Assembly (NCBI GenBank): GCA_033851955.1 | Contig: JAWSVK010000020.1 | Span: 138,594-202,593, forward strand | Reading direction: 5' to 3' | Length of the DNA: 64,000 bases | Source: Profundibacter sp033851955 | GTDB lineage: Bacteria > Pseudomonadota > Alphaproteobacteria > Rhodobacterales > Rhodobacteraceae | In this document: positions 41,814-51,384 of the stretch, piece by piece | Layout: the number at the start of each line of letters is the position of its first letter | How positions within the stretch are numbered: the stretch's first letter is position 1 | Notes under the pieces: model-generated | What the model was told of the DNA's origin: nothing | What the model saw: the letters and a program-made list of their open reading frames with translations, nothing else | The model's database searches: none | Translations under genes and position numbers: made by a program

Positions 41814-42989
41814 ATGCGTAGCTTTGGAAAATGGCTCGGACGGCTGATCATACTGGTTGTGATCATTATGGCAGGGGTGTTCGCCTTTGTGCCAGGCTAT
41901 GTGGAAAAGGGCCGCAATGCCGTGGCGGAACACGACCCCTACCCTGTTTCGGATGCCGCCCGCACCTTGCATGACAGTATGGTGATTGGTGACTGGCACG
42001 CTGACAGCTTGCTTTGGAACCGCGATCTGAACGAGCGCGGCACCCGCGGTCAGGTTGACATTCCGCGGCTGGTTGAGGGCAATGTCGCCCTACAAATGTT
42101 CACAGCCGTCACCAAAAGCCCCAAGGGGCTGAACTACGAGCACAACGACGCCGAGGCCTTTGACAACATCAAGCTGGTGGCGTTTTTACAGCTTTGGCCA
42201 ATGCGCACATGGCTGAGCGTCCACGAACGCGCGATCTATCAGGCACAAAAACTGCATGGGTTTGAAGCGGCGGCGCCGGATGCGCTGAAGATCATTCGCA
42301 CCCGCGCTGATCTTGAAGAAGTTCTAAGCCGCCGTGCTGGTGGCGAAAAGGTCGTCGGAGGATTGCTTGGGATCGAGGGCGCGCATCCCTTGGAGGGCAA
42401 GATCGAAAATCTGGACCGGTTGGAGTCGGTCGGTTACCGGATGGTCGCGCTGCAGCATTTCTTTGATAATGAGCTGGGCGGCACGCTGCACAGCCATGAA
42501 AACAACGGCTTGTCCGATTTTGGACGGAACGTGGTGGCCGAAGTGGCCAAACGTGGCATGATCCTAGATATTGCACACTCCAGCCCGCAAGTGGCGCAGG
42601 ATGTGTTGGCGATGGTCGATATTCCAGTGGTTGTCAGCCACACTGGTGTGCATTCAAACTGTGCGTCAAAACGCAATTATCCGGACAATCTGATGCGCAA
42701 AATCGCCGCCACGGGCGGTGTGATTGGCATGGGCTATTGGAGCGAGGTCACCTGTGATGACAGCCCTGACGGGATCGCGAAATCCATCAAAGCGGCGATT
42801 GGCGTTGTTGGCGAGGATGCCGTGTCGCTTGGCTCGGATTTTGATGGCTCCGTTGCGACCACCTTTGACACATCGGAACTGGCGGCCATCACGGATGCCT
42901 TGCTGCGGGCGGGTGTGAGTGAGGCGCAAATTCGTAAGGTGATGGGGGAAAATATGGTGCGTGTCTTGCGGGCGCGGTTGAAGGACTAG
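41814..42989 (+). CDS. M19 family membrane dipeptidase, membrane-anchored
   Basis: A 391-residue zinc dipeptidase of the renal-dipeptidase type with an N-terminal transmembrane anchor (LIILVVIIMAGVFAFVPG). Metal-site motifs: IGDWHADSLLW, IEGAHPLEG, ILDIAHSS and VVSHTGVHSNC; near the C-terminus GSDFDGSV. It probably cleaves D- or L-dipeptides in the periplasm. Another, non-anchored M19 gene begins at 63547. AGGGAGAAC precedes the start. Confidence 0.93.
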   Translation: MRSFGKWLGRLIILVVIIMAGVFAFVPGYVEKGRNAVAEHDPYPVSDAARTLHDSMVIGDWHADSLLWNRDLNERGTRGQVDIPRLVEGNVALQMFTAVTKSPKGLNYEHNDAEAFDNIKLVAFLQLWPMRTWLSVHERAIYQAQKLHGFEAAAPDALKIIRTRADLEEVLSRRAGGEKVVGGLLGIEGAHPLEGKIENLDRLESVGYRMVALQHFFDNELGGTLHSHENNGLSDFGRNVVAEVAKRGMILDIAHSSPQVAQDVLAMVDIPVVVSHTGVHSNCASKRNYPDNLMRKIAATGGVIGMGYWSEVTCDDSPDGIAKSIKAAIGVVGEDAVSLGSDFDGSVATTFDTSELAAITDALLRAGVSEAQIRKVMGENMVRVLRARLKD

Positions 42990-43007
42990 GAAGAATCAAA
43001 AGATTCT

Positions 43008-43040
43008 ATGCCTGCGGCGCGGATATTTAGAGAACAAAAA
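43008..43040 (-). repeat. Dispersed intergenic repeat, copy 4
   Basis: An exact reverse-complement match to 29767-29799 over all 33 bases, between the convergent stops of the dipeptidase and the flavoprotein genes. Confidence 0.85.
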
Positions 43041-43049
43041 TGGGGCGGG

Positions 43050-45494
43050 TCAGGATTTGATCCGCTCCATTTTCGCATCATACAGTGGGGCCATGTGGAT
43101 ATCGCAGGGGACGCGTTTTGTGGCGACTTCCAACTCGTAAGTGGCATCTAGAACATCCGCGCGGGTGACGCCGTTTGGATTGCGCACATAACCGTAACCG
43201 ATTGACCTATCGACGGTATAGCCAAAGCCGCCAGAGGTCAGCCAGCCGACCCTTTCGCCATTGCGGTAAATCGTTTCGCGGCCCTGTAAGATAACGTCAG
43301 GCGCGCAGGTAAAGCATGCCATCATCTTTTTGACGCCATTGTCGCGCTGATCCTGTGCAGCATCACGCCCCAGGAACGGTGTGTTCTTACGCAGCTTCAC
43401 AGCCCAGCTTAGCCCTGCTTCAAACGGAGTATGGTCAGGCCCAATATCACCGCCCCAGGCGCGGTAGCCTTTTTCAAGACGCAGGGATTCAATGGCGCGG
43501 TAGCCGGCGTTGATCAATCCGTGATCCGCCCCCGCCTTCATCAAGGCCGTATAGACCGTGGTGGCGTATTCAACCGGCAAGTGCAGCTCCCAGCCAAGTT
43601 CCCCAACATAGGTGACGCGCAGCGCCAAAACGGGGCAGCCCGCGATGCCGATGGTTTTAGTGGTGCCAAAGGCAAAGCGATCGTTTGACACATCAGCGCG
43701 GGTGACTTTTTCGAGGATGTCGCGTGCGCGTGGCCCCATCAACGAGAGCACCGCGTTTGACGAGGTGATGTCAAAAAGTTGACAATTCATTCCATCCGGA
43801 ATATTGCGCGAAATCCAGTCGAAATCATGGGTGGCAAAGCCGGTGCCGGTGACGATGTAGAATTCGTTTTCGGCCACACGCGCGATGGTCAAATCACACT
43901 CGATCCCGCCGCGCCCGTTCAGCATTTGGGTGTAGGTCAGCGCGCCAACAGGTTTATCGACGTCATTGGCGCAGATCCAGTTCAACGCGGCCAGCGCATC
44001 GGGTCCCTTAAGGGTAAATTTGGCAAATGAGGTTTGATCAAACAGCACCGCGGCTTCTCGCGCGGCTTTGTGTTCTCGGCCGACAGCCGCAAACCAATTC
44101 TGGCGCTCAAAGCTGTAGACATCTTGCGGGGACTCTCCCAAGGCAGCATCAGCAAACCAATTTGCCCGTTCCCAACCCAACTTTTCCCCAAAACACGCGC
44201 CCTGATCTTTGAGCACCTCATAAAGCGGTGATTTGCGGCAAGGGCGGCCGGAAGAATGTTCCTCAAACGGCCAAGCCATCGTGTAATGTTTGCCGTAGGC
44301 CTCGACTGTACGGGTCCGCACCCAGTCGGTGTCAAAATGCGGACGCCCAAATCGGCGGATGTCAGCAGACCACAGATCGAACGGCGGCTCACCCTTGGCC
44401 ACCCATTCGGCAAGCGCCATGCCAGCGCCGCCACCTGCAGCGATGCCAAAAGCATTGAAGCCAGCACCGACAAAGAAATTGGCCAACTCCGGTGCTTCAC
44501 CAATGATGAAATTGCCATCCGGCGTGAAACTCTCAGGCCCATTTGTCAGGGTTTTGATGCCAGCGGTTTCGAGTGCGGGGACGCGGCCCAAAGCCAGCTC
44601 CATCAAGGGTTCAAAATGATCGAAATTGCTGTCGAGCAAAGTGTAATGGAAGCCCTTGGGCACGCCATTCATCGCCCATGGGATCGGGTTGACCTCATAG
44701 CCGCCCATCACCAGACCGCCGACTTCCTCTTTGTAATAGGTCAGCCGATCAGGGTCGCGCAGGGTGGGCAAGTCTTTGGGCATGCCAGCGATTGGTTCGG
44801 TCACCATGTACTGATGCTCCATGCTGACCAGCGGCACGTTGACGCCGAAACGGGCCGCGAAATTGCGGCTCCATTGTCCAGCGCAAAGCACCACTTGGCC
44901 GCATTCTATACGGCCCCGATCAGTGGCCACCGCCTTGATTACACCGGCCTCGATTTCGACATCCAAAACTTTACAATCCTCAAATATCTGCGCGCCCGCC
45001 ATCCGCGCGCCTTTGGCCAGTGCTTGGGTGATGTCAGACGGGTTCGCCTGCCCATCCGTCGGCATGAACGCCGCACCGACCAGATCGTCGATATTCATCA
45101 AGGGCCACAGTTCTTGCGCCTCGCGCGGTGTCAAAAGGTCCATCTGCAACCCGAATGATCGCGCCGTGGTGGCTTGGCGTTTGACTTCGGTCCAACGCTC
45201 CTCATTGCAGGCCAGCCGTAAGCCGCCGTTCATCTTCCAACCCGTGCCCAAACCCGTTTCGGACTCGAGGCTGTTATAAAGATCAACTGAGTAGCCCAGC
45301 AGCTGGGTGATATTGGCGTTCGAGCGTAATTGCCCGACCAGCCCCGCCGCGTGAAACGTGGTGCCAGATGTCAGCTTTTGACGCTCTAGCAACACGCACT
45401 CCACCCCCAGTTTCGCCAAGTGATACGCTGTCGAGCAACCAATAATGCCGCCCCCAATGATGACAACGCGCGCAGATGTGGGAAGGGTTTTCAT
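43050..45494 (-). CDS. Dimethylglycine/sarcosine dehydrogenase-like flavoprotein, copy 1
   Basis: An 814-residue enzyme with two halves. The N-terminal DAO-type FAD domain begins VVIIGGGIIGCSTAYHLAKLG and has TTFHAAGLVGQ, the histidine that carries covalent FAD in dimethylglycine and sarcosine dehydrogenases. The C-terminal half is a glycine-cleavage T-protein-like folate domain (FDQTSFAKFTLKGPDAL near residue 485, then YVGELGWELHLP and RAWGGDIGPDHTPFEAGL). Such enzymes oxidise an N-methyl group and pass the one-carbon unit to tetrahydrofolate. The start lies 8 bp past the kinase stop. A close paralogue is at 52147. Confidence 0.92.
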   Translation of the reverse strand: MKTLPTSARVVIIGGGIIGCSTAYHLAKLGVECVLLERQKLTSGTTFHAAGLVGQLRSNANITQLLGYSVDLYNSLESETGLGTGWKMNGGLRLACNEERWTEVKRQATTARSFGLQMDLLTPREAQELWPLMNIDDLVGAAFMPTDGQANPSDITQALAKGARMAGAQIFEDCKVLDVEIEAGVIKAVATDRGRIECGQVVLCAGQWSRNFAARFGVNVPLVSMEHQYMVTEPIAGMPKDLPTLRDPDRLTYYKEEVGGLVMGGYEVNPIPWAMNGVPKGFHYTLLDSNFDHFEPLMELALGRVPALETAGIKTLTNGPESFTPDGNFIIGEAPELANFFVGAGFNAFGIAAGGGAGMALAEWVAKGEPPFDLWSADIRRFGRPHFDTDWVRTRTVEAYGKHYTMAWPFEEHSSGRPCRKSPLYEVLKDQGACFGEKLGWERANWFADAALGESPQDVYSFERQNWFAAVGREHKAAREAAVLFDQTSFAKFTLKGPDALAALNWICANDVDKPVGALTYTQMLNGRGGIECDLTIARVAENEFYIVTGTGFATHDFDWISRNIPDGMNCQLFDITSSNAVLSLMGPRARDILEKVTRADVSNDRFAFGTTKTIGIAGCPVLALRVTYVGELGWELHLPVEYATTVYTALMKAGADHGLINAGYRAIESLRLEKGYRAWGGDIGPDHTPFEAGLSWAVKLRKNTPFLGRDAAQDQRDNGVKKMMACFTCAPDVILQGRETIYRNGERVGWLTSGGFGYTVDRSIGYGYVRNPNGVTRADVLDATYELEVATKRVPCDIHMAPLYDAKMERIKS

Positions 45495-45501
45495 GGGGCT
45501 C

Positions 45502-46383
45502 TCAGCTTTGCTTGTAGGTGTCATAGGTGCGCTGAAAACGATCAAGGTTTTCAACGGTATAGGCCGCGTAGTCAATGTCGAGGGTCGAGGTCAGTTCGGA
45601 CACCATGCTCCACATGCATTCGCGCAATAATGATGCACATTTCATGGCTGCATAGCGGTGTCGAAGGTCAGCCGAAACAGGGCCGTCAAAATACAGCTCC
45701 AACATGTGGGTTTCCTGCGTGTCCGTCAGCGAGTTGTTGGACGCAAGACCGCCAAGGTCAAACAGCGGCGAGTTGAAACCGGCATAGTCCCAGTCAATCA
45801 GCCACAGACGTTTTCCATCATCCAGAAAATTTGCCGCCATCAAATCATTGTGGCCAAACACGATTTCGAAGGGGCCGGAAGCGGTCTCTAAGGTCTCGCA
45901 TATTTGCAGGTATTCGGGCAGCATTGCACTATAGACACTGCCTTTTTCGGCCATTGTCGCAGCGTAATCGCGGATCACATGGAACACCCAAAAGATCAGC
46001 GCGGGGCCACGGAAATGCTTGGGCATTTCTGTATGGCAACGACGGACCAACGGTATGATCCGCTCAAGCATGCCAGCGGCGCCAATGTCTGGCTCACCCA
46101 GCGTTTTACTGTCGATGTAATCCACCACCGCAAGCCCGTCTTCAGCATGGATCACAGCGGGCGACAGACCCGCCGCATGGGCCGCGCGACTGGCGGCCAA
46201 TTCGTTAAAGCGCAGCAGCTGATGTTCGGGCAAATCCTCGCCAAAGCGGGCGACATAGGTGCCTGTGCTATCGGCCACGGTAAAGTTCAGGTTGGTGCGC
46301 CCACCACCCAAAGGTTTGGTGATGATATCGCCTTGCCAAATCGACATGGCGCGTAGACGTTTCAGTGCGGTTTCATGATCCAT
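45502..46383 (-). CDS. Choline kinase-like / aminoglycoside phosphotransferase family protein, copy 1
   Basis: A 293-residue kinase of the choline/ethanolamine kinase and APH fold. Nucleotide loop GGGRTNLNFTV; catalytic loop GHNDLMAANFL with the base Asp, followed by LIDWDYAGFNSPLFDLG with the metal-binding Asp. It probably phosphorylates a small hydroxylated amine. The start directly overlaps the permease stop (TGATATG), so the two are coupled; the longer frame runs back into the permease gene. The tail pairs with the product of 54578 in domain plan only. Confidence 0.88.
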   Translation of the reverse strand: MDHETALKRLRAMSIWQGDIITKPLGGGRTNLNFTVADSTGTYVARFGEDLPEHQLLRFNELAASRAAHAAGLSPAVIHAEDGLAVVDYIDSKTLGEPDIGAAGMLERIIPLVRRCHTEMPKHFRGPALIFWVFHVIRDYAATMAEKGSVYSAMLPEYLQICETLETASGPFEIVFGHNDLMAANFLDDGKRLWLIDWDYAGFNSPLFDLGGLASNNSLTDTQETHMLELYFDGPVSADLRHRYAAMKCASLLRECMWSMVSELTSTLDIDYAAYTVENLDRFQRTYDTYKQS

Positions 46384-46384
46384 A

Positions 46385-48370
46385 TCAGGCCTCCAACCCA
46401 TATCTGATCCGCGCTTTTTTAGCGCTGGCAGACAGGACTCTGTCGGCGATGATCGCAATGAAAGCAATAGCAAACCCCGCCACCAATCCGCGTCCCGTAT
46501 CGGCTTTGGTCAAGGCGATATAGACTTCTTGGCCCAAATCTCGGGTCCCGACGAGGGCGGTGATTACCAACATCGACAGCGCCAGCATGATGGTTTGGTT
46601 CAACCCCAACAGAATTTCCGGCAACGCTAATGGCAGACGAATGCGGGTGAGCAACTGGCGTTTGGTGCAGCCCGAAACCACCCCCGCCTCGATCAATTCG
46701 GGACTGACTGAACGCACGCCATGGGCCGCATAACGCACCGCTGGCACGATGGCATAAAGCACAATCGCCACCATGGCGGTGAAATCACCGATGCGAAACA
46801 ACATCACGACGGGGATCAGGTAAACAAAGCTGGGCAGCGTTTGCAACGTGTCGATCAGCACGCCGATGACGCTGCCCGCCCGTGCGTTGACCGCCGCCAA
46901 CACCCCCAACGGAATGCCAATCACGCTGGCGATCACCACGGAGGATCCGCACAGATAAACAGTGATCATCGCCTTTTCCCACATGCCCGTTGAGACGATA
47001 AATCCGGCCATCAACAGGTTCATCACAGCCAATTTCCAGCCGCCAAACTTCCAGCCAATCGCGGTGATCATCAAAATGGCCCATGGCCATGGAATGCCCA
47101 AAAAGAAGCGTTTGATAGGCAACAGAAAATTCGACAAAAAGAATATTTTGATCGTCTCAAACATGTCGTAATAGTTGATATTTAGGTACTTCACCCCGTC
47201 ATCCCAAAACCGCCCCGTGGTCAAAAATGCCTCTTCGGGATAGGTTTGAAAGGCTGGGATGAATTGACCAAGCCCAAAGGCCACCACCAAAACCGCCACC
47301 ACGATGACGCTGCGCGGGTGGCGCTTCAGCCAAGATCCCGCGCGGATCGGCACGGCACTGCGGGTGGCAAACGCTTGGGACAGACGGTCAATCGCCACGG
47401 CCAAAATGACGATGGCAATGCCCGCCTCAAACCCGCCCCCGATGTCCAATCGGCGCAAGGATGAAAGCACGTCAAAACCCAAGCCCCCGGCCCCGATCAT
47501 ACTGGCAATAATCACCATGTTCAGCGACAGCATGATCACCTGATTGACGCCCACCATCAGGCTGCGCTGCGCAGCCGGCACCAAAATGCGCCACGTCATT
47601 TGCCGGCGCGTGCAGCCGGACATGACGCCGAAATCCTTGATCTCGGGGTCAACCGCGTGCAGCGCCATCGTGGTGATCCGCACCATCGGCGGCATCGCAT
47701 AGATCACCGTTGCGACCAACGCCGACACGGGGCCAAAGCCGAACATAAACAGGATCGGCACGAGATAGGCAAAAATCGGAATGGTCTGCATCAGGTCCAA
47801 AATGGGTTTCAAAACCCGGTCAAATTTTGCATGGCGATAGGCAGTGATGCCCAGCATCAACCCGCCCGCCACGCCAATGGGCACCGCGATCACCACTGAG
47901 GCCAGCGTGACCATGGCGCTTTCCCATTGGCCAAACACCGCGAGGTAAAGAAAGGCCGCCCCGACGATGGCCGCCAGCAGCCAATCGCGAGCGTAATGGC
48001 CCAGCGCAATGACCGCCGCCGTGACGGCGATCCAGCTGAATGGCGGCAGGATTTGTTCAGCACGGCGCCCGACCCCATCCATGAACCCCTCGGCCAGCAG
48101 GGCGCGGGCTAGATTGTAAGGTTGCTCAATCATCCAGCTGATGCCACGGGTGAATTCGGTGAAGGTGAACAGACCAAACGTCGCGTCCTCAACCAACCAT
48201 TTCATGCCAGCCGACACGCTGTCCTTTAACGGGATCACCCATGCGTCGGGGTAATCCATGGTCCATGCCAGACCCGCGGCTTCAAACCAGTCACGGCTAA
48301 ATTGGGCCAGCACCCATGTGACACAAAACAGGCCGATCCAGATCACAGTGTTGGGTGAGAGACGTGCCAT
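46385..48370 (-). CDS. Quaternary-amine ABC transporter permease, two ProW-type domains fused
   Basis: A 661-residue inner-membrane protein made of two BPD-type permease modules in one chain, each with the EAA-like loop: first GVMSGCTRRQMTWRILVPAA with LMVGVNQVIMLSLNMVII, then GVVSGCTKRQLLTRIRLPLA with ILLGLNQTIMLALSMLVI. The near-identical second loops show internal duplication. This is the glycine betaine/proline (ProW/OpuAB) class, normally one domain per chain. It abuts the ATPase stop. Confidence 0.94.
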   Translation of the reverse strand: MARLSPNTVIWIGLFCVTWVLAQFSRDWFEAAGLAWTMDYPDAWVIPLKDSVSAGMKWLVEDATFGLFTFTEFTRGISWMIEQPYNLARALLAEGFMDGVGRRAEQILPPFSWIAVTAAVIALGHYARDWLLAAIVGAAFLYLAVFGQWESAMVTLASVVIAVPIGVAGGLMLGITAYRHAKFDRVLKPILDLMQTIPIFAYLVPILFMFGFGPVSALVATVIYAMPPMVRITTMALHAVDPEIKDFGVMSGCTRRQMTWRILVPAAQRSLMVGVNQVIMLSLNMVIIASMIGAGGLGFDVLSSLRRLDIGGGFEAGIAIVILAVAIDRLSQAFATRSAVPIRAGSWLKRHPRSVIVVAVLVVAFGLGQFIPAFQTYPEEAFLTTGRFWDDGVKYLNINYYDMFETIKIFFLSNFLLPIKRFFLGIPWPWAILMITAIGWKFGGWKLAVMNLLMAGFIVSTGMWEKAMITVYLCGSSVVIASVIGIPLGVLAAVNARAGSVIGVLIDTLQTLPSFVYLIPVVMLFRIGDFTAMVAIVLYAIVPAVRYAAHGVRSVSPELIEAGVVSGCTKRQLLTRIRLPLALPEILLGLNQTIMLALSMLVITALVGTRDLGQEVYIALTKADTGRGLVAGFAIAFIAIIADRVLSASAKKARIRYGLEA

Positions 48371-49390
48371 TCAGCCCCCCTTGCCGATCAGCACATTGAT
48401 CACCGAGGCAGCATCAATCGCGCCAACGTGCTGGCCATCCGTATTAATCACACTTAACGGCCCGTCGGCCTCGACCACCAAGGCCGCGACCTCGGCGATT
48501 TTGGCGTGAACGGAAATGCCGTCCCCTGCCCCGTCGGCCCCCTTGACCATCACCGTGCCGACCGACAACACCTTGTCGCGGGGGACGTGACGGGTGAATT
48601 CTTCAACGTAATCCGTGGCCGGGTTGAGCACCAATTCTTCGGGCGTGGCCACTTGTACAATCGCGCCATCCTTCATGATAGCTATGCGGTCCGCAAGCCG
48701 GATCGCCTCGTCAAAATCATGGGTGATAAACACGATCGTCTTTTTCAGCATCGCTTGCAGGCGCAGGAATTCATCCTGCATCTCGCGCCGGATCAATGGG
48801 TCCAGCGCCGAGAACGGCTCATCCAAAAACCACAGCTCCGGCTCCACGGCCAATGAGCGTGCAATCCCGACCCGTTGCTGTTGACCACCAGACAATTCAC
48901 GCGGAAAATACCCCTCGCGCCCCTTCAAGCCGACCAACTCAATCACCTCTTGGGCGCGGGCCTCGGCTTGGGGTTTGGATTGCCCTTGAATGGTCAGCGG
49001 AAAGGCAACATTTTGCAGAACTGTTAAATGCGGTAGCAGGGCGAAATGTTGAAACACCATGCCCATCTTGTGGCGGCGGATTTCAATCAATTCACGCTCG
49101 GACATCTGCAACATGTCCTGACCATCGAACAGCAACTCACCCGCTGTGGGTTCAATCAACCCCGACAACAGACGAACAAGGGTCGATTTTCCCGACCCCG
49201 ATAGGCCCATGATGACGAATATCTCGCCCTCTTCGACTTCTAGGTACACATGTTGAACCGCACCGATCAATCCGTGCTTTTCCAGATCAATATCTTGCCA
49301 AGGGAAATCAGCGGACTCGACGATCGCATCGACATTGTGGCCATAAATCTTTGACAGATTTTTGCAGACAAGTTTTGCGGGTTTGGTCAT
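48371..49390 (-). CDS. Quaternary-amine ABC transporter ATP-binding protein (ProV type)
   Basis: A 339-residue ATPase with Walker A GLSGSGKST, Q-loop, signature LSGGQQQRVGIARSLA, and Walker B LWFLDEPFSALDP. The C-terminal ~80 residues (VLSVGTVMV, then AEVAALVVEADGPLSVINTDGQ) match a CBS-type regulatory region as in ProV/OpuAA. It uses ATP for import with the fused permease. Confidence 0.95.
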   Translation of the reverse strand: MTKPAKLVCKNLSKIYGHNVDAIVESADFPWQDIDLEKHGLIGAVQHVYLEVEEGEIFVIMGLSGSGKSTLVRLLSGLIEPTAGELLFDGQDMLQMSERELIEIRRHKMGMVFQHFALLPHLTVLQNVAFPLTIQGQSKPQAEARAQEVIELVGLKGREGYFPRELSGGQQQRVGIARSLAVEPELWFLDEPFSALDPLIRREMQDEFLRLQAMLKKTIVFITHDFDEAIRLADRIAIMKDGAIVQVATPEELVLNPATDYVEEFTRHVPRDKVLSVGTVMVKGADGAGDGISVHAKIAEVAALVVEADGPLSVINTDGQHVGAIDAASVINVLIGKGG

Positions 49391-49422
49391 TCAAGTCGCC
49401 TGTTATCTGTATTCATGTTGTG

Positions 49423-49447
49423 GCGGGGCCAAAATATCCGGCCCCGC
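49423..49447 (-). promoter_or_regulatory. Intra-operon hairpin after the binding-protein gene
   Basis: GCGGGGCC at 49423 pairs perfectly with GGCCCCGC at 49440 around a nine-base loop. It lies in the 64-bp gap between the binding-protein stop and the ATPase start, where such hairpins often stabilise the upstream mRNA so that binding protein is made in excess. Confidence 0.55.
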
Positions 49448-49454
49448 GCCAATT

Positions 49455-50405
49455 TTATTTTGCTATCCAGCCCTGCCAGCGGGCCTCATTGCTATCCATC
49501 CATGCATCGACCACATCGTCAATAGATTTGCCGTCCAGATCAACGTCACCAACCATAGCGCTCATTTCTTCATTGCTTATGGTATAGGCTTCGACAATCT
49601 TATGCGCGCCGGGCCATTTGTCTTTCATGCCAGACCATGCTGCCTTCCAAATCGGGCCGCGTGGCTTGCCACAATCATAGGCCTTGTCGGGATTCACACC
49701 CACAGAAGCATCCGCATAGCATTCCGCCGAATAGGCTGGAAATTCTACAAACTCGCCCTCGAATTTAGCCGGAGCCCAATGCGGCACATAGACCCACAGG
49801 ATGACAGGTGCTTCGCGCTGATAGGCTGACTCAAGTTCAGCAAACAGCGCCGCATCCGTGCCCGCGTGAACCACTTCAAAGTCCAAGCCCAAGGCCTCGA
49901 CTCGTTCCTCGTCAAACCCGCCCCATGTTACTGGCCCGCCAACATAACGCCCTTTTGGCGCGGTCTCGGCGGTGGCAAATTCTGCCGAACAGGCTTTGAG
50001 AGCTTTCCAATCCGGCAGCCCCGGACAGCGCTCTTTCATATAAAGTGGATACCACCATTCTTCGATCGCCTGTAGACCGGTTTCACCGACGTTTTCAACG
50101 TTGCCGGTTCCAACAGCCTCATCCAGCGCTTCTTGGCCTGTTGTGGCCCAAATCTCCATCGCCAAGGTCAAATCACCGGTTTTAAGACCCGCAAATTGCG
50201 CGATGTAATCGGCTTGCACATATTCGATGTTGTAGCCGGCTTCTTCCAGCACAGCCCCCATAATTTGGGTGTTGATCAACTGGCCGGACCAGTCATGCAA
50301 CGTCAATTTCAGCGGGTCAGCAGATTCCACATCCGCCAGTGATGCCGTGGCTGCAAAAACGCCAACAGCGGCCCCCATCAGGGCGCTTTTCATAATATGC
50401 CTCAT
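49455..50405 (-). CDS. Quaternary-amine ABC transporter substrate-binding protein (ProX/OpuAC type)
   Basis: A 316-residue periplasmic protein with a signal peptide (MKSALMGAAVGVFAATASLA). The mature part has the OpuAC plan: LTLHDWSGQLINTQIMGAVLEEAGY, and several tryptophans that would form the cation-binding cage (EIWATTG, EEWWYPLY, VTWGGFDEE, LWVYVPHW). It is first in a five-gene minus-strand unit, with GGGAGGTG upstream of the chosen ATG. Ligand is expected to be a betaine-like compound but is not identifiable. Confidence 0.93.
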   Translation of the reverse strand: MRHIMKSALMGAAVGVFAATASLADVESADPLKLTLHDWSGQLINTQIMGAVLEEAGYNIEYVQADYIAQFAGLKTGDLTLAMEIWATTGQEALDEAVGTGNVENVGETGLQAIEEWWYPLYMKERCPGLPDWKALKACSAEFATAETAPKGRYVGGPVTWGGFDEERVEALGLDFEVVHAGTDAALFAELESAYQREAPVILWVYVPHWAPAKFEGEFVEFPAYSAECYADASVGVNPDKAYDCGKPRGPIWKAAWSGMKDKWPGAHKIVEAYTISNEEMSAMVGDVDLDGKSIDDVVDAWMDSNEARWQGWIAK

Positions 50406-50583
50406 CGGGCACCTCCCAGGTTTTATGACGGGATTCGCCCCGCCTTGGGGCAAGCGTGGGCGGTAAACCCTCATTCGTCAACGTTTTTGGTATTTTTTGT
50501 GGATTTATTTTCCTTTTCCGTTGGCTTTTGAGGTATTTCACCGTAGCGTGCTGCAACCTCCCCACCCAAAAACAGGGACCGAA

Positions 50584-51384
50584 ATGCAATCTGAAGCCCC
50601 TCGCTCCAACCACCGTGAACAAGAGATACTAAAAGAGCTGCGCCTTGCAGGTGGGTCCTGTCGCATTGGGTATTTGGCGCAGCGACTGGGGGTCTCTGAT
50701 GAGACTGTGCGCCGTAATATCAAAGCATTACAGGCCAAGTCACAGGTTCGAAAAGTACATGGCGGCGTGTTGCTGGCCGAGGATCTAACCCTGACCGAAC
50801 AGCCGTTTCAGGCCCGCATGAATAAGAACGCCACCGCCAAACGCCAACTGGCCGCCAAACTGGCCGAATTGATCGAAGATGGGGATTCGCTGTTTTTGGA
50901 CATCGGCTCAACTTCGGCCTATGCCGCCCAGGCGCTACGCAACCACCGCGACCTTTATATCGTCACCAATTCGCTGACCGTGGCCAGCACATTGGCCAGC
51001 CGCAACAACAACCGCGTGTTTTTCGCGGGCGGCGAGTTGCGCGAGCATGACGGCGGTGCCTTTGGACAGGACGCAATCGCGTTCATCCGTCGTTTCAATG
51101 TGCAATACGCGGTGTTTTCCGCCGGTGCCATCAACAGCGAAGTCGGCTTTATGCTGCACGACATCCAAGAAGCGGATGTATTGCAAGAGGCCGCCAAACG
51201 CGCCCAAACCCGCATCGTTTTGGCCGACAGCGCCAAATTCGGCCATCGTGCGCCGATTGCGATTGCCGATCAGGCCAGCTTTGACATTTTGATCACCGAA
51301 CAGCCACCGACCGATGCGATTGTCGTCATGTTGGGACAGAATGAAATCTCGCTTGTTGTGGCGACCGCTGGCAGCGAACATTAA
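50584..51384 (+). CDS. DeoR family transcriptional regulator
   Basis: A 266-residue DeoR protein. N-terminal HTH (EILKELRLAGGSCRIGYLAQRLGVSDETVRRNIKAL in parts, then VRKVHGG, the DeoR signature), followed by the phosphosugar-isomerase-like effector domain (GDSLFLDIGSTSAYAAQAL, ADSAKFG). DeoR proteins usually respond to a phosphorylated metabolite, which fits the kinases and phosphatase here. It is divergent from the transporter unit and immediately precedes the phosphatase gene. The start was placed at MQSEAPRSN; the longer frame lacks a ribosome site. Confidence 0.92.
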   Translation: MQSEAPRSNHREQEILKELRLAGGSCRIGYLAQRLGVSDETVRRNIKALQAKSQVRKVHGGVLLAEDLTLTEQPFQARMNKNATAKRQLAAKLAELIEDGDSLFLDIGSTSAYAAQALRNHRDLYIVTNSLTVASTLASRNNNRVFFAGGELREHDGGAFGQDAIAFIRRFNVQYAVFSAGAINSEVGFMLHDIQEADVLQEAAKRAQTRIVLADSAKFGHRAPIAIADQASFDILITEQPPTDAIVVMLGQNEISLVVATAGSEH

